64,000 bases of DNA from contig JAEWPC010000088.1 of the NCBI GenBank assembly GCA_023460795.1, forward strand, positions 1 through 64,000. The letters are read 5' to 3'. The first letter of the stretch is position 1, and the number at the start of each line of letters is the position of its first letter. Made by a program: the position numbers and the translations under genes. This DNA is from Bacillota bacterium. GTDB lineage: Bacteria > Bacillota > Bacilli > Paenibacillales > Paenibacillaceae. Below the pieces are notes generated by a model that saw only the letters and a list, made by a program, of their open reading frames with translations, was not told the DNA's origin and did not search any database. Shown in pieces: positions 1 through 8,524 of this stretch.

Positions 1-56
1 ATCCGGGGTCTATACCCTAATCGCCCACATCCGTACCCGCTTTCGTCCCTTATGGG

Positions 57-2060
57 TTGGGAATGGATTCGCATGACAACCTGTACGTCATGAGCCAAGG
101 TACAGGCAACGTAATGAAGCTAGGATATAACGGAGATTCGGATGATTGGACGGAGATCTCCGCGACGCCGTCATTAATGTACAACCTTTGGGATGTCGCT
201 GCCGACAGCAATGGTAACGTATATGGAGCGAGCCTAGCAAACAGCAACATTAAGGCGATGAGGGCGAAGCTCATCTATAACGGCAACGGTCAAACGTCGG
301 GGACAGGGACGGTTCCGACGGATACCCGTGCCTATAGCATTGGCGAAGCCGCGACGGTACTTGGAGCCGGCGGTATGACTAAGACCGACCAAGTGTTCGC
401 CGGGTGGGCGACGTCGCCATCCGCAACGGTAGCCGAATATGCTCCCGGTGGCACGATCAACATGACGCAGACGGTCACGCTTTACGCGGTATGGTCGACG
501 GTTCCGGTCGTTACGTTAACGGACATAGAGCTCGATAGCTCCGCGTATACGCTCTCGGTCGACGGCACCCATCAGACCGTCGTAAGCGCGGTCTATTCCG
601 ACTTGAGCACGGCGCCCGTATCATCCGGCGTCACGTTCTCTTCGGATAATACGGCTGTCGCGACCGTAGACGGTACGGGGCTTGTGACCGCCGTCGCAAG
701 CGGACAAGCGGCGATTACCGCCGAATACCAAGGCTTGCAAGCAACAGCGACCGTAACGGTTCAAGCTGCGCCGCCTGTTAACGTCACCCTACCTCCGTCG
801 GATCCGGAGCCTGGGATCGAGATTATCGTCGACGGCGTGAAGCAAGAGAAGCTGGCGACAGCCAAGAAGAGCCAGGTGAATGGCCGAACGGTCACGACGG
901 TCGTGCTCGATAGCGCGAAGATCGCGGACAAGCTGGATCGCGACAACAGCAAACGGGTCACCATTCCGGTGACGGGCGATAGCGCGGACGTCGTCGGCCA
1001 GTTGAACGTCAGCCTAGTTCAGAAGATGCAGGAGAAGGGCGCTTCTATACAGATTCAGACCGATCGCGCGACCTACACGCTTTCGGCATCGCAGATCGAC
1101 GCCGAAGGCATCCTGTCGAAGCTCGGTCCGGGCGCGAATCCGGAAGACGTTAAGGTGAATATTCGAATCTCCGCTTCTACTAGCGAGGGCCAAGAGTCCG
1201 CACAGTACGGAGCGCAGAAGGTCGGAGCCCGGCTCGTGCTTCAGCCGGTGGATTTCGAGATCACCGTCACTTACGGAACGCAATCCATAGAGGCGAACAA
1301 GTTCAACAGCTACGTGGAGCGTTCGATCGTCATTCCGGAAGGCGTCGACCCGAGCAAGATCACGACGGGCGTCGTTCTTAATCCGGATGGCAGTCTGAGC
1401 CATGTTCCGACCGTCGTTACGCAAGAAAACGGACAATATTACGCAACGATCAACAGCTTAACGAACAGCACGTATACCGTCATCTTCAACCCTCGGGCGA
1501 TGTCGGACGTAAGCAGCCATTGGGCGAAGGAAGACGTGAACGACCTGAGCTCCCGTCTGATCATCAACGGCGTTAGCGAGACGACGTTCGCGCCGGACGC
1601 GTCGATTACGCGCGCGGAATTCGCGGCGATCGTGACGCGCGGTCTCGGCATTCGAAGCGCGGCATACGCCGGCAAGTTCTCGGATGTCGCCTCGGTTGAC
1701 TTGCACGCGGGCGCCATTCAGGCAGCGGCGGATTATAAATTGATCGATGGCTACCAAGACGGGACGTTCCGTCCGAACGCGCTGATTACCCGCCGAGAAG
1801 CGGCGGTCGTATTAGCTCGGGCGGCAGCGATCGCGAAGCTGAGAACGGACGTTACCACCGAGGAAATGGACCGCTTGTTGTCCGCGTTCTCGGACGGAGA
1901 TAAAGCTGCAGGCTGGTCGCGGGCAAGCATCGCCGCGGCAGTCCATCTGAATCTATTGCAAGGCCACGGCGGCAAGCTTGATCTAGAAGCGAACTTGACC
2001 CGTGCGGAGACGGCCGCGCTCGTGCGCCGACTGCTTAGAACCGCTAACTTGATCGATTAA
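57..2060 (+). CDS. SLH-domain surface protein, 5' end missing or frameshifted
   Basis: Cell-surface protein anchored to secondary wall polymer by C-terminal SLH domains. In order it shows the end of an NHL/beta-propeller-like repeat region (about 1-65), an InlB B-repeat-like domain (about 70-148, with the GYxxxxx-type FAGW and YAVW landmarks), a Big_2 immunoglobulin-like domain (about 150-235), a linker domain of unknown type (about 250-475) and three SLH repeats (about 481-525, 542-590, 610-660; TRAE/TRRE signatures). There is no signal peptide, so the real N-terminus lies upstream. The frame is open only back to base 21, after a TAA at 18-20, and the protein repeat pattern continues upstream in another frame. 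The TTG at 57 is only the first nominal start. Ligand or enzymatic role unknown. Confidence 0.75.
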   Translation: MGMDSHDNLYVMSQGTGNVMKLGYNGDSDDWTEISATPSLMYNLWDVAADSNGNVYGASLANSNIKAMRAKLIYNGNGQTSGTGTVPTDTRAYSIGEAATVLGAGGMTKTDQVFAGWATSPSATVAEYAPGGTINMTQTVTLYAVWSTVPVVTLTDIELDSSAYTLSVDGTHQTVVSAVYSDLSTAPVSSGVTFSSDNTAVATVDGTGLVTAVASGQAAITAEYQGLQATATVTVQAAPPVNVTLPPSDPEPGIEIIVDGVKQEKLATAKKSQVNGRTVTTVVLDSAKIADKLDRDNSKRVTIPVTGDSADVVGQLNVSLVQKMQEKGASIQIQTDRATYTLSASQIDAEGILSKLGPGANPEDVKVNIRISASTSEGQESAQYGAQKVGARLVLQPVDFEITVTYGTQSIEANKFNSYVERSIVIPEGVDPSKITTGVVLNPDGSLSHVPTVVTQENGQYYATINSLTNSTYTVIFNPRAMSDVSSHWAKEDVNDLSSRLIINGVSETTFAPDASITRAEFAAIVTRGLGIRSAAYAGKFSDVASVDLHAGAIQAAADYKLIDGYQDGTFRPNALITRREAAVVLARAAAIAKLRTDVTTEEMDRLLSAFSDGDKAAGWSRASIAAAVHLNLLQGHGGKLDLEANLTRAETAALVRRLLRTANLID

Positions 2061-2072
2061 GCATTATGCAGC

Positions 2073-2109
2073 AATGACGGCACAGGGTACTTGTCCCCGT
2101 GCCGTCATT
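2073..2109. terminator. Bidirectional intrinsic terminator
   Basis: Perfect 11-bp stem AATGACGGCAC (2073-2083) / GTGCCGTCATT (2099-2109) with a 15-nt loop, lying between the convergent SLH gene and metE. Confidence 0.75.
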
Positions 2110-2115
2110 TCGTGT

Positions 2116-4386
2116 TTATAGCGCCTTCCTTACCTCTACGGTCGCTTGAACCATATGTCGCAAGCTGGCCCACGTCTCGGTCTCGCCGCGCGTCTTCAGT
2201 CCGCAGTCGGGATTGACCCACAGCTTGCCGGCATCGATCTCGTCCAGCATCCGATACAACCCCTGCTTGATCTCGTCCACCGTCGGAATGCGCGGAGAGT
2301 GAATGTCGTAGACGCCCGGTCCGACTTCGGTCCGGAAACCGCACTCGTTAATGGCGTCGATGATCGCCAGATCCGAACGAGAAGCTTCGAACGAGATGAC
2401 GTCGGCGTCCATCGCGTCGATGTCGCGGATAATATCGCTGAACTGGCTGTAGCACATATGGGTATGGATTTGCGTCTCGGCGCGTACGCCGGCATGCACG
2501 AGCCTGAACGCGGGAATCGCCCAGCTTAAGTACTCGCTCTGCCAATCCGATCTGCGCAGCGGCAGCTTCTCTCTTAGGGCAGCTTCGTCGATCTGAATGA
2601 TTTCGATGCCGCTCCGTTCCAGATCGAGCACTTCGTCCCGAATGGCGAGAGCAATCTGATAGGCGCTCTCCTTCAAGCCGATGTCCTCGCGAGGGAAAGA
2701 CCAGTTCAGTATCGTGACCGGTCCGGTCAGCATTCCTTTGACCGGCTTAGCGGTCAAGCTCTTCGCATAAACCGAGTATTCGACGGTAATCGGCCTGGAG
2801 CGGCTGATGTCCCCCCAGATGATCGGCGGTTTCACGCATCGCGTGCCGTAGGATTGTACCCATGCCTGCTCCGTGAACAGAAACCCGTCCAAGCATTCTC
2901 CGAAGTATTCGACCATATCGTTGCGCTCGTATTCGCCGTGAACGAGCACGTCCAAGCCGATCTCTTCTTGACGGGCGATGCATGCGGCGATCTGTTCGCG
3001 GTTGAATCGCTTGTATTGTTCTTCGGTAATCGTTCCCTTCTTGAAGGCGGAGCGATTCGCGCGTACCTCGGCGGTCTGCGGGAACGAGCCGATCGTCGTC
3101 GTCGGAAGCGGGGGCAGTTTGAATTTATCCTTCTGCACGATGGCCCGCTCGGCGAATGCGGGAATCCGCACGAAGTCGGCTTCGGTCAGCGCGGCTGTTC
3201 TTGCTTGGAGAGCAACATTGCCCGCGAATCGCACCGCATCGAAAAGCCTTTCGTTCCTTTGATAGAGCTGCGAGGCGACCGGGTCAACACTCGCCAAGAT
3301 TGCCTGCAGCTCCGCCAATTCGCTTAGCTTCTCCTCGGAGAAAGCCAAGTGCCGTTTGCTCTCCTCCGGCAGCTTCGACTCGCCCTTCACGGAATAAGGC
3401 ACGTGCAGCAGCGAGCAGGAGGAGCTTAGTACGATGTGCCCGGCATGCGACTTCAGCTCTTGAACGAGCGAGACGGTGTTCGCGTACCGGTTCCTCCAGA
3501 CGTTCTTGCCGTTCAAGACGCCGGCGAACAACGTCTTCTTGTCCGAGAAGCCGAACCGGCGGATCAGATCCAGAGACTGCCCCCCTTCGACGAAGTCGAT
3601 GCCGATGCCGTCGAACGGGAGCGCCTGAAGCTCCTGATACGCATCCCGAACGTCCCCGAAGTAAGTCTGAACGAGAATTTTCGCAGGTCCTTTCTCCGCT
3701 AGAATCAAGGAATACAGCTTCGTGAATAAGGCAACTTCCGCCTCCGTGAGATCCGTGACGAGGATCGGTTCGTCGATCTGAATCCATTCCGCGCCTAGCT
3801 CTCCCAGCTTAGCAAGCACGGCTGCGTATGCCTTCGCCGTTTCCTCTACGAAGTCGGCGGCCTGTCTAGCGCCCGTATATTTGGCGAGTTTGAGCAACGT
3901 AAACGCGCCGATAAGGACAGGCTTCGTCGCGATGTCCAGCTCCTTCGCCTCCGCGAACTCGTCGAACGGCTTCGTGCCGACCAGCCGAATCTTCGTCGTG
4001 TCGTCGATCTCCGGTACCATGTAGTGATAGTTGGTGTTGAACCATTTTTTCATGGATAGCGCCTTCACGTCTCCCTGCCCGCCCTGATAGCCTCTAGCCA
4101 TCGCGAAATACGTTTCCAGCTCGCCGAGGCCAAGCGCGCGGTATCGCTCGGGAACGATGTTGAACAGGCAGGCGGTATCCAGCACCCCGTCGTAGAAGGA
4201 GAAATCGTTGGAAGGAATGAACGTAACGCCGTTCTCCCGTTGGATTTGCCAGTGGGCCGCACGCAAGTCGGCACCTGTTCGAATCAGCTCGTCTATCCCA
4301 AGCTTGCCTTTGAAATAGTTCTCCGAGGCGAATTTGAGCTCCCGCGACGGGCCGATTCTAGGGTAACCGATAATGGACGTTCTCAT
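2116..4386 (-). CDS. metE: Cobalamin-independent methionine synthase
   Basis: 5-methyltetrahydropteroyltriglutamate-homocysteine methyltransferase, the last step of methionine synthesis without B12, cytosolic. It has the family's full length (756 aa) with N-terminal and C-terminal barrels. The zinc/homocysteine ligands can be read as H643 and C645 (HMC motif), E667 (FEAS) and C728 (NPDCG), matching the E. coli positions with a shift of two. The ATG at 4386 has a GGAG-type site just upstream on the minus strand. Monocistronic: a terminator follows, and a divergent promoter region precedes it. No SAM riboswitch or T-box is recognisable in the short leader; a LysR-type palindrome upstream suggests transcriptional activation instead. 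Confidence 0.97.
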   Translation of the reverse strand: MRTSIIGYPRIGPSRELKFASENYFKGKLGIDELIRTGADLRAAHWQIQRENGVTFIPSNDFSFYDGVLDTACLFNIVPERYRALGLGELETYFAMARGYQGGQGDVKALSMKKWFNTNYHYMVPEIDDTTKIRLVGTKPFDEFAEAKELDIATKPVLIGAFTLLKLAKYTGARQAADFVEETAKAYAAVLAKLGELGAEWIQIDEPILVTDLTEAEVALFTKLYSLILAEKGPAKILVQTYFGDVRDAYQELQALPFDGIGIDFVEGGQSLDLIRRFGFSDKKTLFAGVLNGKNVWRNRYANTVSLVQELKSHAGHIVLSSSCSLLHVPYSVKGESKLPEESKRHLAFSEEKLSELAELQAILASVDPVASQLYQRNERLFDAVRFAGNVALQARTAALTEADFVRIPAFAERAIVQKDKFKLPPLPTTTIGSFPQTAEVRANRSAFKKGTITEEQYKRFNREQIAACIARQEEIGLDVLVHGEYERNDMVEYFGECLDGFLFTEQAWVQSYGTRCVKPPIIWGDISRSRPITVEYSVYAKSLTAKPVKGMLTGPVTILNWSFPREDIGLKESAYQIALAIRDEVLDLERSGIEIIQIDEAALREKLPLRRSDWQSEYLSWAIPAFRLVHAGVRAETQIHTHMCYSQFSDIIRDIDAMDADVISFEASRSDLAIIDAINECGFRTEVGPGVYDIHSPRIPTVDEIKQGLYRMLDEIDAGKLWVNPDCGLKTRGETETWASLRHMVQATVEVRKAL

Positions 4387-4411
4387 GGTAGATCGCTCCT
4401 TGCATTGATTT

Positions 4412-4487
4412 AGGACTTATTATAGAGCGATTCCCTTGCTATCGAGAAACACATAAATTCTATGCGTGGGTATAGCTTTTTCCTATA
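4412..4487 (-). promoter_or_regulatory. metE promoter with LysR-type activator site
   Basis: On the minus strand a perfect -10 TATAAT lies at 4424-4419, with no good -35 at 17 bp. Upstream is a palindrome TATAG-N7-CTATA (4471-4487) containing the T-N11-A signature of LysR-type regulators. Its centre is about 67 bp upstream of the start inferred from the -10, the usual place for a LysR recruitment site. It resembles the sites of MetR/MtaR-type methionine regulators. Family assignment is inference; no such regulator gene is adjacent. Confidence 0.5.
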
Positions 4488-4501
4488 GCGAAATACGACA
4501 A

Positions 4502-4524
4502 AACCCGCCCTGGTCGGGCGGGTT
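4502..4524 (-). terminator. Terminator-like hairpin facing metE
   Basis: Perfect 9-bp stem AACCCGCCC / GGGCGGGTT with a 5-nt loop. On the minus strand it is followed by a short U run (TTTTG); on the plus strand it is not. It sits upstream of the metE promoter in a divergent intergenic region. Confidence 0.5.
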
Positions 4525-4618
4525 AAGTAGGCCTATTCTAGTCTATTTACTCTATTTTCCTCTGAAGTCTATTTATGCTAGTATGTTACAGGTAATAGAT
4601 TAACCAGGAGGTGTACCT

Positions 4619-7051
4619 TTGAGAAAGTTGCAACGATCCATCGCAAGTATGCTGGCTTTGGTGTTGACCGTTACCATCGGGCTCACGAGCGCATACGCAT
4701 CCAACGAACAGTTTATCACAAGAGGACAATTGACGGCACTGATCAATCAGACGTTCCAGATCACGGTAGACGAGGCGAGACAATCGTTCTCCGATGTTTC
4801 GGCGGACGACCCGAATGCCAAAGATATCGCGATCGCCGTGACGGTGGGATATATGAAGGGTACGGGCGGGAAGAAGTTTCAGCCTAACGCCTTCGTAACC
4901 GGAGCCGAATTGGCGGTTATCGCTTGTAATTTTCTAGAATGGAAGGGCATCGATGCTACCGGCGGCAACGCGGACATACCGGCATGGGCTGCTCCTTACT
5001 ATGCGGCGCTCGACGACTTCGGGCTGCTGGATGACTTGGGACTCCCTGTCGGCAACGTAACGCCGCAGCAAGCGCAGGCCTTCCTGGCCACGCTCGCGTA
5101 CGTGGCTCAAGCGGCTGCGGGCAACCCGTACGGAGCGCAACAAGTCGGGCTCAAGGACGACTTCTATCTGTACACGAATCGCAAATACGTCGCGGCGCCC
5201 GTGATCCAGCCGGGTTATCCGGCAGCCGGAACCTTCTATGACGTAGCGAAGAAGGTAGAAGATACGAGATTCGAGATCATGCGGCAGCTGCTGAACAATA
5301 AAGATAACGCGGCCATCGGATCTCCTGAATGGAGAGCGGCCGAGATCTATGCGTTGTACACGGACGTGGCTTCGCGCGAGAACGGAGTTCAGAAGCTCCG
5401 TCCTTACTTGGACGAATTATATGCCATCAAAGACGCAGCGGGTCTAAGAACGATTGCCGAGAAGTATTGGGATCGGTTCAACTTCATTCCTTTCATCGGC
5501 TTCGCGCCGACGGAGGATACGCTCGGCGACAGAACGAAGTTCGCCGCTTCGTTCATAGGTACAGGCTTAGGTCTAGGCACGGCGCTCTATTATTCCGATG
5601 ATCCTTCGATGGCGAACGCACAGAAGGCTTATGTCGAGTATATCGCGCGAATTCTAGGCTACGTCGGCGAGAAGGATAAGCTTCCCGAGCGCGCGATGGC
5701 TATTTTCGAGATGGAACGACAGCTTTCCGCCAAAGCGACGCCGCCGGATCAAATGCAGGATCCGCGCAACTTCCTGAAGAAGACGACATGGGACGAAATG
5801 AAGAAGGCTACTCCGAACTCCGGATTGGCCGAGATGGTGTCGAAGCTATACGATCTTCCCGCAACGATGACGGTATACTCCCCGGAGCATGAATATATCA
5901 AATTCGCGGACGGCCTCATCACGGATCAGAATTTGCAGACGATCAAAGATTTGCTGGCCTTTAACGCGTACCTCCAATATGCGAACGCGTTCTCCGAAGA
6001 GACGCTAAGCTTCGGGGACGACCTGATGAAGGCGCTTATGGGAATCGTGCCCGACCAGGTTCCGGTAGAACAGCGCGCATCCGCGCTGGCGCAAAGCTTC
6101 GAGCCGCAAGCGTTCGATAAGTTGTTCGTCAGCCAGTACTTTCCGGAGTCTAGCAAGAACGACGTCAAAGACATCGTAAGCGAGATCATCGAGAAGTACG
6201 AGACCCGCATCGATGCGTTGACTTGGATGAGCGCCGCCACGAAAGCCAAGGCGATCGAGAAGCTGAGGGGCATTCACGTCAACATCGGCTATCCGGGCGA
6301 ATGGATGGCGACGCTGACTTATAGCTTTGCAAGCCTGAAGGACGGCGGGACGTTGTTCGACGCGATGATTAATCAGAGAGCAGCCGTGGAAGCCGTAACC
6401 AAAGAAGCGCTGAAGCGGCCGTATTCGCTCGATATCTGGGGCGTGCTGCCGGTTATGACGGTCAACGCGTTCTATAACGCTTCGTTGAACAGCATCATCT
6501 TCCCGGCCGCGATTCTGCAAGCTCCTTTCTATGATCCGAAAGCAAGCCGGGAGCAGAACCTAGGCAGCATCGGCGCGATTATCGGACATGAAATCTCGCA
6601 TGCGTTCGACGTGAACGGCGCGCAATTCGATAAGGACGGCAACTTGGTCAATTGGTGGACGGACGCCGACTATGCCGAATTCCAGAAGCGTACGTCACAG
6701 GTTGCGAAGGAACTGTCCGACATCGAATTCGTGCCCGGCAATAAAGTGAACGGCGAGTTGACGCTTGCGGAGACGATCGCGGATCTGGGCGGCTTATCCT
6801 GCGTCCTCGACATTGCGGACGACAATCCGAACGCCGATCTTACCCAAGTGTTCGAAGGCTTCGCCCGCGCGTTCGCGGCATGGATGCCCGTCGAGTCGAT
6901 CGTCGGATACTTGCAGATGGATCCCCACGCCCCGAGCAAAGTGCGAGTCAACTTCGTGCTGCAGATGCTCGATAGCTTCTACAACGTGTATCACGTAACC
7001 GAAGAAGACGCGATGTACTTGTCGCCGGAGAAGCGGATTACGATCTGGTAA
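4619..7051 (+). CDS. Secreted M13 (neprilysin/PepO-like) metallopeptidase with SLH-like N-terminus
   Basis: Zinc endopeptidase of family M13, 810 aa. A signal peptide (about 1-28, cleavage after AYA) is followed by an SLH-like segment (about 32-105: FITRGQL, FSDVS, FQPNAFVTGAEL), then the long helical M13 N-domain and the catalytic C-domain. Zinc site: HEISH at 657-661 and E718 in the ETIADLGG motif, which replaces the usual GENIAD. The TTG start at 4619 is chosen because AGGAGGTG lies at 4606-4613. The N-terminal repeat suggests wall attachment outside the membrane. A strong terminator follows. Substrate unknown. Confidence 0.9.
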   Translation: MRKLQRSIASMLALVLTVTIGLTSAYASNEQFITRGQLTALINQTFQITVDEARQSFSDVSADDPNAKDIAIAVTVGYMKGTGGKKFQPNAFVTGAELAVIACNFLEWKGIDATGGNADIPAWAAPYYAALDDFGLLDDLGLPVGNVTPQQAQAFLATLAYVAQAAAGNPYGAQQVGLKDDFYLYTNRKYVAAPVIQPGYPAAGTFYDVAKKVEDTRFEIMRQLLNNKDNAAIGSPEWRAAEIYALYTDVASRENGVQKLRPYLDELYAIKDAAGLRTIAEKYWDRFNFIPFIGFAPTEDTLGDRTKFAASFIGTGLGLGTALYYSDDPSMANAQKAYVEYIARILGYVGEKDKLPERAMAIFEMERQLSAKATPPDQMQDPRNFLKKTTWDEMKKATPNSGLAEMVSKLYDLPATMTVYSPEHEYIKFADGLITDQNLQTIKDLLAFNAYLQYANAFSEETLSFGDDLMKALMGIVPDQVPVEQRASALAQSFEPQAFDKLFVSQYFPESSKNDVKDIVSEIIEKYETRIDALTWMSAATKAKAIEKLRGIHVNIGYPGEWMATLTYSFASLKDGGTLFDAMINQRAAVEAVTKEALKRPYSLDIWGVLPVMTVNAFYNASLNSIIFPAAILQAPFYDPKASREQNLGSIGAIIGHEISHAFDVNGAQFDKDGNLVNWWTDADYAEFQKRTSQVAKELSDIEFVPGNKVNGELTLAETIADLGGLSCVLDIADDNPNADLTQVFEGFARAFAAWMPVESIVGYLQMDPHAPSKVRVNFVLQMLDSFYNVYHVTEEDAMYLSPEKRITIW

Positions 7052-7074
7052 CGTGTCCGATCTCCTTGCTCGAA

Positions 7075-7111
7075 CCGAGAGCCCTTGCCAAGGGCCCTCG
7101 GTTTTTGATTA
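7075..7111 (+). terminator. Intrinsic terminator of the M13 gene
   Basis: Long GC-rich stem beginning CCGAGAGCCCTT, three-base loop, complementary arm ending CCCTCGG at 7106, followed by TTTTT. Confidence 0.85.
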
Positions 7112-7143
7112 TATTTTCCGTCTAAATATTGTAAAAATCGGAG

Positions 7144-7171
7144 TTGTCTACAAAGAAATTGTCCGTATAAT
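7144..7171 (+). promoter_or_regulatory. SigA-type promoter for the DUF1801 gene
   Basis: TTGTCT (7144-7149), 16-bp spacer, perfect TATAAT (7166-7171), about 50 bp before the chosen start codon. Confidence 0.6.
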
Positions 7172-7220
7172 AGAGGTTAAAATATCGCAACGCCGCGTCC
7201 GGCGAGATTGTGAGGTTGAG

Positions 7221-7610
7221 ATGGCTAACGCAAAAACGAAGTTCGAAACGGTAGATGCGTACATCGAGAGCTTTCCATCCGAAGCGCAGGAAGTGCTGCG
7301 TCAGATCCGAACCGCCATTAGACAGGCTATACCGGAAGCCGAGGAGGTCATAAGCTACCAGCTTCCGGCGTTCTCTTACCATGGGATGGTCATTTATTAT
7401 TCGGCCTATAAGGGACATTATTCGATATCGGTCCCGCCGCCTTTTGCCGTGTTCGAAGCTTATAAAGACGAGCTTGCCGAATACGAAATGTCCAAGACGG
7501 CGGTGAAGTTCCCGGCCGATCGGGAAGTGCCATTGGCGCTCATTCAGAAGCTGGCGGCCTTCAAGGCGGATGAAAATCTACGGAAGGCTTCCGGCAAGAA
7601 AAAGAAATAA
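7221..7610 (+). CDS. DUF1801 (YdhG-like) protein
   Basis: 129-aa cytosolic protein of the DUF1801 family. The signature region EAEEVISYQLPAFSYHGMV is visible at about 35-53, followed by the aromatic-rich YYSAYKGHYSISVPPP stretch and a lysine-rich C-terminus ending KKKK. Members resemble B. subtilis YdhG; some have been proposed to help intracellular iron handling, but the role is not settled. The ATG at 7221 is preceded by GAGG; the longer open frame starting at 7053 runs through the upstream terminator and promoter, so it is not used. Single gene, bounded by terminators on both sides. Confidence 0.85.
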   Translation: MANAKTKFETVDAYIESFPSEAQEVLRQIRTAIRQAIPEAEEVISYQLPAFSYHGMVIYYSAYKGHYSISVPPPFAVFEAYKDELAEYEMSKTAVKFPADREVPLALIQKLAAFKADENLRKASGKKKK

Positions 7611-7621
7611 GAAGATCGGAC

Positions 7622-7651
7622 GAAGAGCCATCCGCGAGCGGATGGCTCTTC
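7622..7651 (+). terminator. Terminator hairpin after DUF1801 gene
   Basis: Perfect 13-bp stem GAAGAGCCATCCG / CGGATGGCTCTTC around a CGAG tetraloop; only a weak T-rich tail follows. Confidence 0.7.
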
Positions 7652-7724
7652 ATTCGTTCCGGCGGGATGGTATAGGGGACTTTTGGGGACTACTAACCTG
7701 TATCTGCCAACTCCTTATTAAAGG

Positions 7725-8207
7725 ATGATCGCGGTGTCCCTCGCTGTTCTAGCCTTGATGGCATGGATTGTAATGATCGTGTTCGGGGTTGTGCCCAAAG
7801 GGCTTGCGCTCACGGAGTTGGTCTTCCTGTATTTCGTCATTGTTATATTAACGATTACGCTCTTCACCATACTGGATATCAATTTGCACTGGGTGCCGCT
7901 CACGCGGCAAGTCGAGGGATCTTTCGCTATGTATATTTGTCGCTTTATCTACATTCCTCTCTTGGTCCTTATGGCTGCATCCGCGCTCCATTCCTATTCG
8001 AAGGCGAAGTGGCGATATGGGATATCGGCGGTGGTTGTACTGCTCTTATGCGGGGCAGACCGGATCTATTTGCGATTCGATCTCCTTGAATTCGTTAAAT
8101 GGAACGAATTCTATTCCGCTCTTATGTACGGAGCCTTCATCATGGTTATCGGGTCGGTTGCCCGTTGGTTCACAGGCCTGGGCAAAGGAGGGCGCAAGAT
8201 CACTTGA
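7725..8207 (+). CDS. Four-TM membrane protein of unknown function
   Basis: 160-aa integral membrane protein with four predicted hydrophobic helices (about 3-25, 29-50, 70-90, 98-118, with a weaker fifth at 130-150). No family recognised. Start is ambiguous: ATG 7725 has little room for a ribosome site, while GTG 7734 would use the AAAGG at 7720-7724 with better spacing. The stop overlaps the TTG start of the next gene (TTGA), so the two are translationally coupled and probably work together at the membrane. Confidence 0.55.
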   Translation: MIAVSLAVLALMAWIVMIVFGVVPKGLALTELVFLYFVIVILTITLFTILDINLHWVPLTRQVEGSFAMYICRFIYIPLLVLMAASALHSYSKAKWRYGISAVVVLLLCGADRIYLRFDLLEFVKWNEFYSALMYGAFIMVIGSVARWFTGLGKGGRKIT

Positions 8208-8452
8208 ACGATATTCGTTACGGTCAGCATTTCGGCGCGAACGAGTGGTTTGTCCTTAGCGCATTCGTCGTTGGCGCATTGCTGGTACTCCTGGTGCCAC
8301 GGCGGTTTGATGCTAAGACCTCCAGCGTATTCCTCATGTGCGGCGAAAACGGGTACAAGATTTTATATTCGTTCGTGATCTATTTGGTTGTCCAAAGTCT
8401 ATGGGTTCTGTTCTACTGGGCTATTAAGCAGTACGGCGACCGACGATTCTAG
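8204..8452 (+). CDS. Small two-TM membrane protein, coupled to upstream gene
   Basis: 82-aa protein with two hydrophobic helices (about 14-30 and 48-68). TTG start at 8204 is chosen because AAAGGAGG lies at 8184-8191 and the TTGA overlap with the preceding stop indicates coupling. No recognised domain. The pair precedes a Bce-type two-component system by only about 70 bp, but a separate -10 (TATAAT at 8483) suggests the regulator is transcribed on its own. Confidence 0.5.
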   Translation: MNDIRYGQHFGANEWFVLSAFVVGALLVLLVPRRFDAKTSSVFLMCGENGYKILYSFVIYLVVQSLWVLFYWAIKQYGDRRF

Positions 8453-8524
8453 GAGATTTAGGGGCTGAAGAGAGCGACATGCTATAATCGGGATAAAATG
8501 AGATACCGAAACGGAGGAATATCT

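Noticed and set aside
4387..4525. SAM riboswitch or T-box in the metE leader
   Set aside because: The inferred leader from the TATAAT is about 25 bases; the conserved S-box stems or a specifier loop are not found in the longer sequence.
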